Assembly (NCBI RefSeq): GCF_021043605.1
Contig: NZ_JAJNFB010000010.1
Coordinates: 1-42,740, forward strand
Length of the DNA stretch: 42,740 bases
DNA from: Borreliella americana
GTDB lineage: Bacteria > Spirochaetota > Spirochaetia > Borreliales > Borreliaceae
Reading direction: 5' to 3'
This document shows positions 33,737-41,148 of the stretch, piece after piece. The position numbers were made by a program, and so were the translations under genes. The notes below the pieces were generated by a model. It was not told where the DNA came from and did no database searches. It saw only the letters and a program-made list of their open reading frames with translations. Each line of letters starts with the position of its first letter. Within the stretch, counting starts at the first letter, position 1.

Positions 33737-34095
33737 GGGGATGTTTTGGATTTGACTAAAGATGTTAATATTATAAGTTGCAGGCAGAGGGAATCTCTTA
33801 AAACTTCTACAAATAAATGCAAAAAATAATAACTTTACAAGCTCAAATCTTGTAATGGCTGCTTAAGTTAGCAGGGAGTTTTGTTGAATTTGGCTTTGAG
33901 GTTCGCTTATACTCTTTTTGACATCGAAGCTTGCTTAAAAATTTTTCAAGTTGATTTTTAGGGACTTTTATACTTGAGAGCGATTTGGCGGTTTGCTAGC
34001 ATTTCCAAACCATATTGCTTAATAAAATGCTAGATAAGCTTGTAGAAGCTTATAGTATTGTTTTTAGGACGCGGGTTCAATTCCCGCCATCTCCA
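33737..34095 (+). ncRNA. ssrA: Transfer-messenger RNA (tmRNA)
   Basis: This RNA rescues stalled ribosomes with SmpB and tags the unfinished protein for proteolysis. The tRNA-like ends pair over 7 bp: GGGGATG at 33737 with CATCTCC before the discriminator A at 34095. The T arm is visible in GGGTTCAATTCCCGCC. The resume codon is GCA at 33819, and the tag reads AKNNNFTSSNLVMAA, ending at TAA 33864-33866; this matches the Borrelia tag as I know it. The 3' CCA is not encoded. The pseudoknot-rich middle was not modelled. Confidence 0.97.
33819..33866 (+). other. tmRNA proteolysis-tag reading frame
   Basis: The mRNA-like part of ssrA starts at the resume codon GCA and encodes AKNNNFTSSNLVMAA before TAA. 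The hydrophobic MAA end replaces the usual LAA degron of many bacteria. Confidence 0.95.
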
Positions 34096-34180
34096 TTTAT
34101 TTCATTCTTTTATTCTTTAAATATAATTCTCATTTTTAATAAGCATTGCCAAGCTTGAAAAGTGTACTGTCATTATTTTA

Positions 34181-34252
34181 AGCGTCCTATCGGAATCGAA
34201 CCGACATCATTAGCTTGGAAGGCTAAGGTAATAGCCATTATACGAAGGACGC
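34181..34252 (-). tRNA. tRNA-Gly (anticodon UCC)
   Basis: The minus-strand cloverleaf has a 7-bp acceptor stem (GCGTCCT with AGGACGC), the anticodon arm TTAGC-CTTCCAA-GCTAA with TCC at 34219-34217, and the T arm GTCGG-TTCGATT-CCGAT. The discriminator base is U, as expected for bacterial tRNA-Gly. CCA is not encoded. It lies tail to tail with tmRNA and has its own strong promoter. Confidence 0.95.
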
Positions 34253-34266
34253 AATACAATAATTTA

Positions 34267-34295
34267 CTTATATAAAAAAAATCAATTTATGTCAA
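34267..34295 (-). promoter_or_regulatory. Promoter of tRNA-Gly
   Basis: On the minus strand a perfect TTGACA (34295-34290) is followed after 17 bases by TATAAG (34272-34267). The predicted start is about 8 bases before the tRNA 5' end. Confidence 0.78.
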
Positions 34296-34402
34296 TAAGA
34301 TTTATTGTAATGTTATTTTTGGCTAGTAATTTTTTTTTTAAATAAGTACAATTAATTTAACTTAAATGTAGTCAAGTATAAAAACTTGTGTGGAGGAAAT
34401 TG

Positions 34403-34771
34403 ATGGGAGAGAGAGGGGAAGTATACTCTGAGAAGCTATTTACAGAGTCTGAGAGAACTTATTTTTTTAATGTCAAGGAAAATAGAAAAGGAGATTATTT
34501 TTTAAATATTGTAGAGAGCAAAAGAAATCCAAGTGGAGATTTTGAAAGACATTCTATTTTTGTATATGAAGAAAATATAAGTGAGTTTGAATCCAATTTG
34601 CTTAAGGCAATAGCGGTTATTAAGCAGAAAGTATCTACAGAGCTCGGTAGTTCTTCTGCAAGGCATAATAAAAGGTATGGTGAATATGGAGAGAGATCTA
34701 AATTAGACGATTCTAGGTTTGATAAGAAATCTCATTTATCAGGCGGGCGATTTAAAAAGAAGGATTATTAA
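34403..34771 (+). CDS. bpuR: PUR-domain DNA/RNA-binding regulator (BpuR)
   Basis: This small nucleic-acid-binding protein has 122 residues and a single bacterial PUR-alpha-like repeat: [32 protein letters not shown] and [21 protein letters not shown] basic, disordered tail follows ([23 protein letters not shown]). In B. burgdorferi the corresponding protein, BpuR, binds DNA and RNA and affects expression of virulence genes (known from the literature on the family). I chose ATG 34403, 6 bases after GGAGG; the frame also opens at GTG 34388, but that codon lies upstream of the ribosome site. Confidence 0.9.
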   Translation: MGERGEVYSEKLFTESERTYFFNVKENRKGDYFLNIVESKRNPSGDFERHSIFVYEENISEFESNLLKAIAVIKQKVSTELGSSSARHNKRYGEYGERSKLDDSRFDKKSHLSGGRFKKKDY

Positions 34772-34797
34772 ATTTTATTATTCTTTATTTTTTTAAA

Positions 34798-35343
34798 TTA
34801 AATTAGTTTAAAATTTTTCCTGTGAAGGCTTAAAACCCCATATTTCTTTATTGCATTTTTATGTTCTTTTGTGGGGTATCCTTTATTTTTCTTGAGTAAA
34901 TATAATGGATAAATTTTATCGTATTCATCCATTAGTTTGTCTCTTTTGACCTTGGCAATAATTGAAGCAGCTTTTATTTCGTCTATTATTGAATCTCCTT
35001 TAATTATTGCTTTAACATTTTTTGCTGTTATTTTGGGGACAAATTTGCCATCTACAAGTACTAGGCTACAATTTAATTTTAGGTTTTCGTATGCAGTTTG
35101 CATTGCAAGAAGGGATGCGTTGTGAATGTTTATTTTTTCTATTATTATATTTGAAATTTCAGCAAATGCATAATACGAGTTTTCAAGTATTAATGAGGAT
35201 AGGTATTCTCTTTTTTCTTTTTTTAGTTTTTTAGAGTCATCCAATTCTTTTATAAAGCTAAGTTTTTTTTTGAAAACTACAGCAGCGCTTAGAATGGGCC
35301 CAAAAATGCAACCTCTTCCAACTTCATCTATTCCGCAAATCAT
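34798..35343 (-). CDS. rnhB: Ribonuclease HII
   Basis: This enzyme cuts RNA in RNA-DNA hybrids and removes misincorporated ribonucleotides. The 181-residue protein carries the N-terminal GIDEVGRG metal and substrate motif (Asp5, Glu6), VDGKFVPK with an acidic ligand, KGDSIIDEIKAASIIAKVKRD with the fourth acidic residue, and YPTKEHKNAIKKYG toward the C-terminus. Length is slightly below the usual 200. The start is preceded by AAAAGG. It is convergent with bpuR (26 bases) and divergent from the SMC-like gene. Confidence 0.94.
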   Translation of the reverse strand: MICGIDEVGRGCIFGPILSAAVVFKKKLSFIKELDDSKKLKKEKREYLSSLILENSYYAFAEISNIIIEKINIHNASLLAMQTAYENLKLNCSLVLVDGKFVPKITAKNVKAIIKGDSIIDEIKAASIIAKVKRDKLMDEYDKIYPLYLLKKNKGYPTKEHKNAIKKYGVLSLHRKNFKLI

Positions 35344-35434
35344 AATTGACCTTTTTTAAAAATATTTTTATTTATTATAATATGAAATTGTAGATTTATC
35401 AGTAATTGGTTTTTAATTTTAATTGGGAGTTAGT

Positions 35435-37882
35435 TTGGTTTTAAAAAAAATAATGCTTTTAGGGTTTAAATCTTTTTTAAATAGACAAGAGTTTGAAATA
35501 GGTGAAAATTTAAGTTTTATTGTGGGTCCTAATGGATGTGGAAAGAGCAATCTTGTTGATGCTGTACGTTTTTGTATGGGAGAAGATAATTTAAAATTTT
35601 TAAGGGTTAAAGATATTTCTGATTTAATTTCTGTTTCAAAACTAGGAAAATCAAATTTTGCAGAAATAACTCTTTTTTTTAGCAACATTAACTCTGAAGA
35701 ATTGACTTTAAAGGAATTTGAAGGAGATTTTTATATTCGCAGGCGTCTTTATAAGGATGGTTCAAGTGAGTATTATTTTAATAATAAAATTTTGAATTTT
35801 CAAGATTATAATAGACTTTTGAATAGTTTTAAGTTTAAAAAGTCGCCGTATATGTTTATAAATCAAGGTAGGGTTGAAGACATTTCTTTGGAAAGAAATG
35901 TAAATCTTAAATCTTTAATTGAACAGGCAAGCGGAATAGATATTTTAAAAATTGAAGAAGAAGAGGCTTTAAAAAATTTCAAGCAATCTAATCAAAATTT
36001 ATCATCTTTGTTGTCTCTGCAAGAAAATTTAAGGCAAAAGTACGATAACATAAAAAATGTTTACCTTTTGAGAAAAAAACATCAAGATTTAAGTCAAAAA
36101 TTAGAAGCTTTAGAAAAAACAATAACGTTAAAAAAGCTTTTCAATATTAATTTTGAGCTTAATATCTTGAAGAGCAAATTAAATTTAGACGGTTTGACTA
36201 AATTTTTGTCTTCTAGTTTTAAGGAGAAGTTAGAATTTTATTCATTTAGAGAAAAAAATGTCATTAACAATATTCAAGCATTAGAAAAAGATCTTGAGCT
36301 TGTGAAGTCTAAAATTCTTGGACTAGAAATTAAAATTCAAAAATTAGAGCAAGAAAAGACATTAAAGATTAATTTAGAAGATAAGTTTGCTAAGAGCAAA
36401 TCTGAATCTGAAGAGAAAAAAAATTCTATAAATAGCAATTTATATCAATTAAATAGTTTACTTAAAGAAAAGAAAAATGAATTTTTTTCTTTAAGTGACG
36501 AGATTAATAGGTATACTAAAAGTTTTTTTGAGCTTGTTGATTTAATTTTATCTGTATTAAAGAGTGCCAAATCAGAAGAGTTTGTTTTATTAAAAGAGAA
36601 TATATTAGACTCTCTTAAACTTTTTGAAGAATCATTGAGTATAAAATATATTAAAGAGATTAGAGTAAATTTAATCAAGTATATAAGCAAAGATGAGAAT
36701 CTTTTGGCTTTATTAAGGGACAAAATTGAGCCTATTTTCGATCAAAATGTTAATTTGAAAAAATTTTTGCTCGAAAAAAATGCTTTAAAATCAAATCTTG
36801 CTAAAGAGATAACAAATATTGAGAGATTAATTGAAGAAAAAACCCTTCAATTAAATGATGTATTAGGTGAGCTTGAGTATATAGAGCTTTCTAAATTTAA
36901 AAATTTGGATGAAATTAAACTTATAGATGGCAATTTGGAATTTTTATTTGAATCTAAGAATAGCCTTGATGAAGAGCTTAAAGATTTGTATTTAAAGCTT
37001 GAAAATTTAAATTTAGAAAAGAGTGATATTCAGCTTAATTTAAGTAATCTTATTGGTTCTTCAAAATTTAGTGGCGAACCTTTCAAGGAGAAAGATTTTA
37101 GTTCCTTGGTTTTTTTAAAATCATTTAAAAAAACCAATTATTATGAATATATAAAAAAACAGACGGAATATGAATTTCTTTTAAATTCTAATGCAAGTAT
37201 TAAGAGCGAAATAGAAAATTTCAATGTTTCTAATAAAATGTCTGATAAATTTGAATTGGAAGAAGATCTTGCAACAAGAGAGTTGTTGCGCAAAGATATA
37301 GATGCAATCAATCTGGGGGATTATGTATTTTTCAATATTGATAAAGAATTTGATGAAACTAGGGATCGTTTTGAAAAAGTAAGTTTACAAGTAGAAGATT
37401 TAGAGCTTTCAAAATATTCATTACAAAAGCTTCAAAAAAAAATAAAAAATGAGATTTATAAAAAATTTAGAGAATCATTTGATGAGATTAATAAAAATTT
37501 TTCTTACTTTTTTAAAAAAATTTTTAAAGGAACCGCCAGTCTTTTTTATAATGAAAATACCGATAATGTTGAGATTAGAATAAATTTTTCAAATAAGTTT
37601 GTCAAAAACAATAATATGCTTTCAGGAGGCGAGAGTACTTTGGTTAGTATGGCTTTTTTATTTGCACTTTATTATTATTCTCCTGCTTGTTTTTGCATGC
37701 TTGATGAAATAGATGCAGCTCTTGATTTTGAGAATAGTAAAAAACTTTCCTTACTTTTAAAAGAATTGGGAAAAAAAATCCAACTCTTAGTAATAACTCA
37801 TAATGCATATGTTTCTGAAGGTTGTGAAAATTTGATAGGTATTACACTTGATAATGGTGAAAGCAGGGTGTTTAATATATAA
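35435..37882 (+). CDS. Short SMC-like chromosome protein, apparently without a hinge
   Basis: This coiled-coil ATPase should act in chromosome organisation. Ends match SMC: LLGFKSFLNRQEFEIGENL and Walker A GPNGCGKSNL at the start, NQGRVEDI, then C-terminal RKDIDAINLGDYVFFNIDKE, FDEINKNFSYFFKKIFKGTA, the signature LSGGESTL, Walker B FCMLDEIDAALD, and VITHN. The length is 815 residues against about 1,150-1,200 for bacterial SMC. The centre is helical with no glycine-rich hinge that I can see. I chose TTG 35435 (MVLKKIMLL), 5 bases after GGAG; TTG 35423 would add four residues but overlaps the ribosome site. It corresponds to the 'P115' protein BB0045 in my memory. Confidence 0.88.
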   Translation: MVLKKIMLLGFKSFLNRQEFEIGENLSFIVGPNGCGKSNLVDAVRFCMGEDNLKFLRVKDISDLISVSKLGKSNFAEITLFFSNINSEELTLKEFEGDFYIRRRLYKDGSSEYYFNNKILNFQDYNRLLNSFKFKKSPYMFINQGRVEDISLERNVNLKSLIEQASGIDILKIEEEEALKNFKQSNQNLSSLLSLQENLRQKYDNIKNVYLLRKKHQDLSQKLEALEKTITLKKLFNINFELNILKSKLNLDGLTKFLSSSFKEKLEFYSFREKNVINNIQALEKDLELVKSKILGLEIKIQKLEQEKTLKINLEDKFAKSKSESEEKKNSINSNLYQLNSLLKEKKNEFFSLSDEINRYTKSFFELVDLILSVLKSAKSEEFVLLKENILDSLKLFEESLSIKYIKEIRVNLIKYISKDENLLALLRDKIEPIFDQNVNLKKFLLEKNALKSNLAKEITNIERLIEEKTLQLNDVLGELEYIELSKFKNLDEIKLIDGNLEFLFESKNSLDEELKDLYLKLENLNLEKSDIQLNLSNLIGSSKFSGEPFKEKDFSSLVFLKSFKKTNYYEYIKKQTEYEFLLNSNASIKSEIENFNVSNKMSDKFELEEDLATRELLRKDIDAINLGDYVFFNIDKEFDETRDRFEKVSLQVEDLELSKYSLQKLQKKIKNEIYKKFRESFDEINKNFSYFFKKIFKGTASLFYNENTDNVEIRINFSNKFVKNNNMLSGGESTLVSMAFLFALYYYSPACFCMLDEIDAALDFENSKKLSLLLKELGKKIQLLVITHNAYVSEGCENLIGITLDNGESRVFNI

Positions 37883-37907
37883 TTAAGTTAGATTTAAGGA
37901 AATTAAC

Positions 37908-38309
37908 ATGCAATATGGAAAGTTTAGCTTTAGAAAGTATTTTTTAATTTTAATATTTTTGATTTTTATTGTTTCAGGCATTACTTATTTTTATTCAACG
38001 CAAATGTTAGAAAAATCTCAAAAGTCTGTTGAAGACAATTTAGATGCTAAGGTTAAATTAGTTGATATGGAAGATTTTTATTTTGATTTAAATGAATGTC
38101 TAAATATGGATGATTTTTTTATTCCAAGACCTGATTTTTTAAATGAAAATTTAAATAAGAATTTAGTTGTTGATGGGTTGATTAAAAATAAATTTCTTGA
38201 TGAGAATTTTTTCAAGGATCTTTGGATTAAAAAGGAAAATTTATTTAATGTTGATATTGAAAAGGAGAATGAAAAATTAATAGATAAGATTTTAGAAATT
38301 TCCAAATGA
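37908..38309 (+). CDS. Hypothetical single-pass membrane protein, 133 residues
   Basis: No family is recognised. A short cytoplasmic segment (MQYGKFSFRK) is followed by one membrane helix (about 11-32, YFLILIFLIFIVSGITYFYS) and an acidic, helix-prone extracytoplasmic part with many D, E, N and F residues. The stop overlaps the start of the next gene by 4 bases (ATGA), suggesting the two products work together, probably in the periplasm. It follows the SMC-like gene by 25 bases. Confidence 0.72.
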   Translation: MQYGKFSFRKYFLILIFLIFIVSGITYFYSTQMLEKSQKSVEDNLDAKVKLVDMEDFYFDLNECLNMDDFFIPRPDFLNENLNKNLVVDGLIKNKFLDENFFKDLWIKKENLFNVDIEKENEKLIDKILEISK

Positions 38310-39346
38310 TTAGAAAATATTTGATTTATATAAGTTTGCTATTCATTGTTTTTGAAGTTTGCTCTAAGCCAGCTTTTATAAATCAAAACGATTCATACGA
38401 GCTTGATTTTAGTAGTAGAGAGGTAGATATTAATGTAAATACCAATTCAAAGTTTAAGCTTTCTTTTAAAGATGAGTCTTGGGTTTATATTAAAAGCATT
38501 GAAAATGAAGCTTTTATTAAGTTAATTGGAGAATCTTATAAAAATGGTGCTGTTTTTACTTTTCAAACTTTTAAAAAAGAAGGCAAAATTAAATTGGTTT
38601 TCAGTTATCAAAATGTTAAAGATTTAAGTGAATTTAATAAAATAATTATCTTGAAAATTACAAAGAAGATTGAAGTTGCAATTCCACATGGCGGTGGTGT
38701 TGGCTCTAGCCAGGACAATAACATTGCAAGTGTTAATAATCTTAAACTTGGAAGGGATAGTATTAACCGTGCAACCTCTAAAGAGATTATTGTCAGGGCT
38801 TTAAATTTGTCTTACATAAATGATTACAAGGGAGCAATAGATTTGCTTAATAAGTATAATTTCAATGACGATAAATATATTTTATTGAAGGCAGAAATTC
38901 ATTATAAAAATGGGGATTATTTAAAATCTTATGAAAATTATTTGAAATTGAAGAGCAAATATTTTCAAAGCATTGTTTTTGATCTAATTAAGCTGGGTAT
39001 AGAATTAAATATTAAAGAAGAGGTTTTGGAGAACGCTAGATATTTAGTTGAAAAGAATGTTGATTTTTCTGAGAGTATTTATCTTGAGATTTTTGAATTT
39101 TTAGTAACAAGGGGAGAGTATGAGTTTGCTTTAAATTTTAGCTCTCTTTATTTTCCTAAGTATATTAATTCAAGTTTTTCAGACAAATATAGTTATTTGT
39201 TGGGAAAACTTTATGAGTCTGAGAGCAAGCATAAAGATTTTTTAAAGGCTTTGCATTACTATAAATTGGTTATTGATAATTACCCTTTTAGTTATTATTA
39301 TGAGAGAGCCAAGATAAGATATTTATTTTTAAAGCGGTTTTTTTAG
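38306..39346 (+). CDS. Secreted hypothetical protein with TPR-like C-terminal half
   Basis: The 346-residue protein starts with a signal peptide (about 1-21, ends near VCSKPAF). Residues 25-125 form a beta-rich domain (NQNDSYELDFSSREVDINV, then repeated strand pairs). A glycine-rich linker, PHGGGVGSSQDNN, follows. The second half (150-346) consists of TPR-like helical pairs: NDYKGAIDLLNKYNF, YKNGDYLKSYENYLKLK and SKHKDFLKALHYYKLVIDNYP. The last pair, KLVIDNYPFSYYYERAKIRY, resembles YbgF/BamD-type repeats. A periplasmic scaffold role is inferred. phoU follows after 10 bases. Confidence 0.74.
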   Translation: MIRKYLIYISLLFIVFEVCSKPAFINQNDSYELDFSSREVDINVNTNSKFKLSFKDESWVYIKSIENEAFIKLIGESYKNGAVFTFQTFKKEGKIKLVFSYQNVKDLSEFNKIIILKITKKIEVAIPHGGGVGSSQDNNIASVNNLKLGRDSINRATSKEIIVRALNLSYINDYKGAIDLLNKYNFNDDKYILLKAEIHYKNGDYLKSYENYLKLKSKYFQSIVFDLIKLGIELNIKEEVLENARYLVEKNVDFSESIYLEIFEFLVTRGEYEFALNFSSLYFPKYINSSFSDKYSYLLGKLYESESKHKDFLKALHYYKLVIDNYPFSYYYERAKIRYLFLKRFF

Positions 39347-39356
39347 GAGATATAAT

Positions 39357-40028
39357 ATGATAAGGAGAAAGCTTACTAAACAACTTGAAATAATAAAAGA
39401 TTATCTTTGGGATATGAAAGAATGTGTGCTTAAAATTATAGATGATTCTTTAATAGCTTTAGAATCTAAAGATAAAAATTTAGCTAAAAAAATAATCAAT
39501 GAAGATGAAAAAATAATAGATGATTATCAATACGATATTGAGGATTTGTGTGGAAGAATAATCGCGACTGAACATCCTGTTGCTACAGAGCTTAGAGAAA
39601 TTTTAGCAATTATTAAAATAATAAGTTCTCTTGAAAGGATTGCAGATCATGCTACTAAGATTGTAAAGGTTGTTCTTTTGCTTGAATCAGATTTGGATGA
39701 TTTTGATTTTCTTAATTTATATTTTAAACCTTTAAGAGAAATGGCCGATACAGCTAAAGAAATGTTGTCTGATATTTTTGATGCATATTTTGATGGAGAT
39801 TTTACTAAAATATTAAAGATAGTTAAGTATGACAATATAATAGACAAATTATTTTCAAAGCAGAAAAGTATTGTTATTGATGCAATGAAAAAAAATCCTG
39901 AAAATTTGGATTATCTTTTAAATATTTTATTTTTGAATAGTTTTTTAGAAAGAGTAGGCGATCATGTAGCAACAATTGGTGAATTGCTTTATTTTATTAG
40001 AATAGGTGAAAAAGTAAACTTAACTTAG
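39357..40028 (+). CDS. phoU: PhoU family phosphate-uptake regulator
   Basis: The 223-residue all-helical cytoplasmic protein has two PhoU three-helix bundles. The first contains DDYQYDIEDLCGRIIATEHP and SSLERIADHATKIVKVV; the second contains MAKEM-type DTAKEMLSDIFDAYFDGD and NSFLERVGDHVATIGELLYF. The paired E-R-x-x-D-H motifs (ERIADH and ERVGDH) are the metal-binding signatures. PhoU normally dampens Pst phosphate uptake and histidine-kinase signalling, but no pst gene is nearby, so its partner here is unknown. AGGAG precedes the ATG. Confidence 0.93.
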   Translation: MIRRKLTKQLEIIKDYLWDMKECVLKIIDDSLIALESKDKNLAKKIINEDEKIIDDYQYDIEDLCGRIIATEHPVATELREILAIIKIISSLERIADHATKIVKVVLLLESDLDDFDFLNLYFKPLREMADTAKEMLSDIFDAYFDGDFTKILKIVKYDNIIDKLFSKQKSIVIDAMKKNPENLDYLLNILFLNSFLERVGDHVATIGELLYFIRIGEKVNLT

Positions 40029-40084
40029 CAGTATTATTTTTAGACCTTTTAAGCTAAATAAATTTTACATAATATAAAATTTAT

Positions 40085-40126
40085 TATAAAAAGAATTAAT
40101 GCTCATGAGCATTAATTCTTTTTATA
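40085..40126. terminator. Bidirectional terminator between phoU and cheR (42-base perfect palindrome)
   Basis: A 21-bp inverted repeat with no unpaired centre (core GAATTAATGCTCATGAGC and its complement) has A-rich and T-rich flanks on the two sides. The convergent genes end on either side of it, and the cheR stop codon lies inside the stem. Confidence 0.8.
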
Positions 40127-40963
40127 GGTGGCAGGCATTATGTATTCAAGATTTTTGTTTCCTCTGATTGTTTCTGAATGTCCAATTAAAAGATAAGAAT
40201 CCTTTTTAAGATAGTAGCTGAACTTATTGGCAAGGTTGTTTCTAGTTTTTTCATCAAAATAGATCATGACATTTCTGCAAAATATTAGGTCAAATTTTTT
40301 GCTAAATGGAAATTTCTCATCCATTAAATTTAATTTTTTAAAGTAAACCATTTTTTTTAAAATTTCTTTAACTTGGAATTTATCATCTTGAAGTTTATTT
40401 AAATATTTAGTTTTTAAATATTTGGGCAAATTTATTATGCGATCTTCAGGATAAATCCCTTCACGAGCCTCATTTAGAACGCTAATTGAAATGTCTGTTG
40501 CTAAGATTTTAACTTTAAAATCTACTTTATTCTGTTCCATATATTCTTTTAGTATCATTGCAATTGTATAAGGCTCTTCTCCACTTGAGCAGCCAGCTGA
40601 CCATATTCTAATTTCTGAGTTTTCTGAGTTTAATATTTTTTCAGTAAGTTTGGGCAATATTTTATTATTTAAAAAATCAAAATGCTTAGACTCTCTGAAA
40701 AAGTAGGTATGATTTGTTGATATTTTGTCTATTAATTCGATCAATTGAATATTTCCAGTGCTTTCTTCTAAAAAGTTGATGTATTCGGTAAAATTTTTAA
40801 AACCTTTAACTTTCAGAAGGGATGATAATCTGCTTTCAATTAGTAGCTTTTTTTTTTCGCTGAGATTGATTCCAAAATTGTTATAAACTATTTTTATTAA
40901 TCTTAAAAGTTCGTCCTTAGTTATATTTATATTAAGGTTGAATTTGTTTTGATTCATATTCAT
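40112..40963 (-). CDS. cheR: Chemotaxis protein methyltransferase CheR
   Basis: This enzyme methylates glutamates of chemoreceptors using S-adenosylmethionine. The 283-residue protein has the N-terminal helical domain (ELLRLIKIVYNNFGINLSEKK), the segment STNHTYFFRESKHFDFL, the SAM motif IRIWSAGCSSGEEPYTIAM, ILATDISISVLNEAREGIY, and FDLIFCRNVMIYFDEKTRNN. Borrelia has two CheR proteins as I recall; this one matches the BB0040 position. GGAG lies 17 bases before ATG 40963, too far for normal use, and an out-of-frame ATG sits close behind it, so initiation may be weak. Confidence 0.94.
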   Translation of the reverse strand: MNMNQNKFNLNINITKDELLRLIKIVYNNFGINLSEKKKLLIESRLSSLLKVKGFKNFTEYINFLEESTGNIQLIELIDKISTNHTYFFRESKHFDFLNNKILPKLTEKILNSENSEIRIWSAGCSSGEEPYTIAMILKEYMEQNKVDFKVKILATDISISVLNEAREGIYPEDRIINLPKYLKTKYLNKLQDDKFQVKEILKKMVYFKKLNLMDEKFPFSKKFDLIFCRNVMIYFDEKTRNNLANKFSYYLKKDSYLLIGHSETIRGNKNLEYIMPATYKKN

Positions 40964-41070
40964 ATACTTTTGATTTCATTCTCCTTTTTATCCATAGCGA
41001 TTCGTTTTCATATTAGAAATGTAATTTTTTTTAGCTCTATAATATTTAAGCGTATATCTTAAGTTAGATA

Positions 41071-41104
41071 TTTCAATTGCAATAATTTTTCAATTGTGAT
41101 AATT
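41071..41104. repeat. Two tandem 17-base direct repeats upstream of the PpiD-like gene
   Basis: TTTCAATTGCAATAATT (41071-41087) is followed at once by TTTCAATTGTGATAATT (41088-41104), with 15 of 17 bases identical. They lie in the 185-base gap between divergent cheR and the PpiD-like gene, in the region expected for its promoter, and could be tandem operator sites. The rest of the gap shows no RNA gene or ORF that I can support. Confidence 0.65.
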
Positions 41105-41148
41105 TAGTAGTTAAATTATTAGTATGCTTACTTATTGAAGGTTGTTTT

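Noticed and set aside
34150-34160. CAAGCTTG palindrome between tmRNA and tRNA-Gly as a terminator
   Set aside because: Too short, without a T tract. No clear terminator was found for tmRNA.
34388-34402. GTG start adding five residues to the PUR-domain protein
   Set aside because: The GGAGG ribosome site lies inside this stretch and fits ATG 34403.
40940-40979. Fifteen-codon leader peptide (ATG 40979) before cheR
   Set aside because: GGAG is only 1 base from that ATG, and nothing else supports translation. Noted only as context for the weak cheR start.
41073-41106. Sigma-70 promoter TTGCAA-17-TAATTT within the tandem repeat
   Set aside because: Both boxes match poorly, and the 17-base spacing follows from the repeat period. 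Not strong enough to list.
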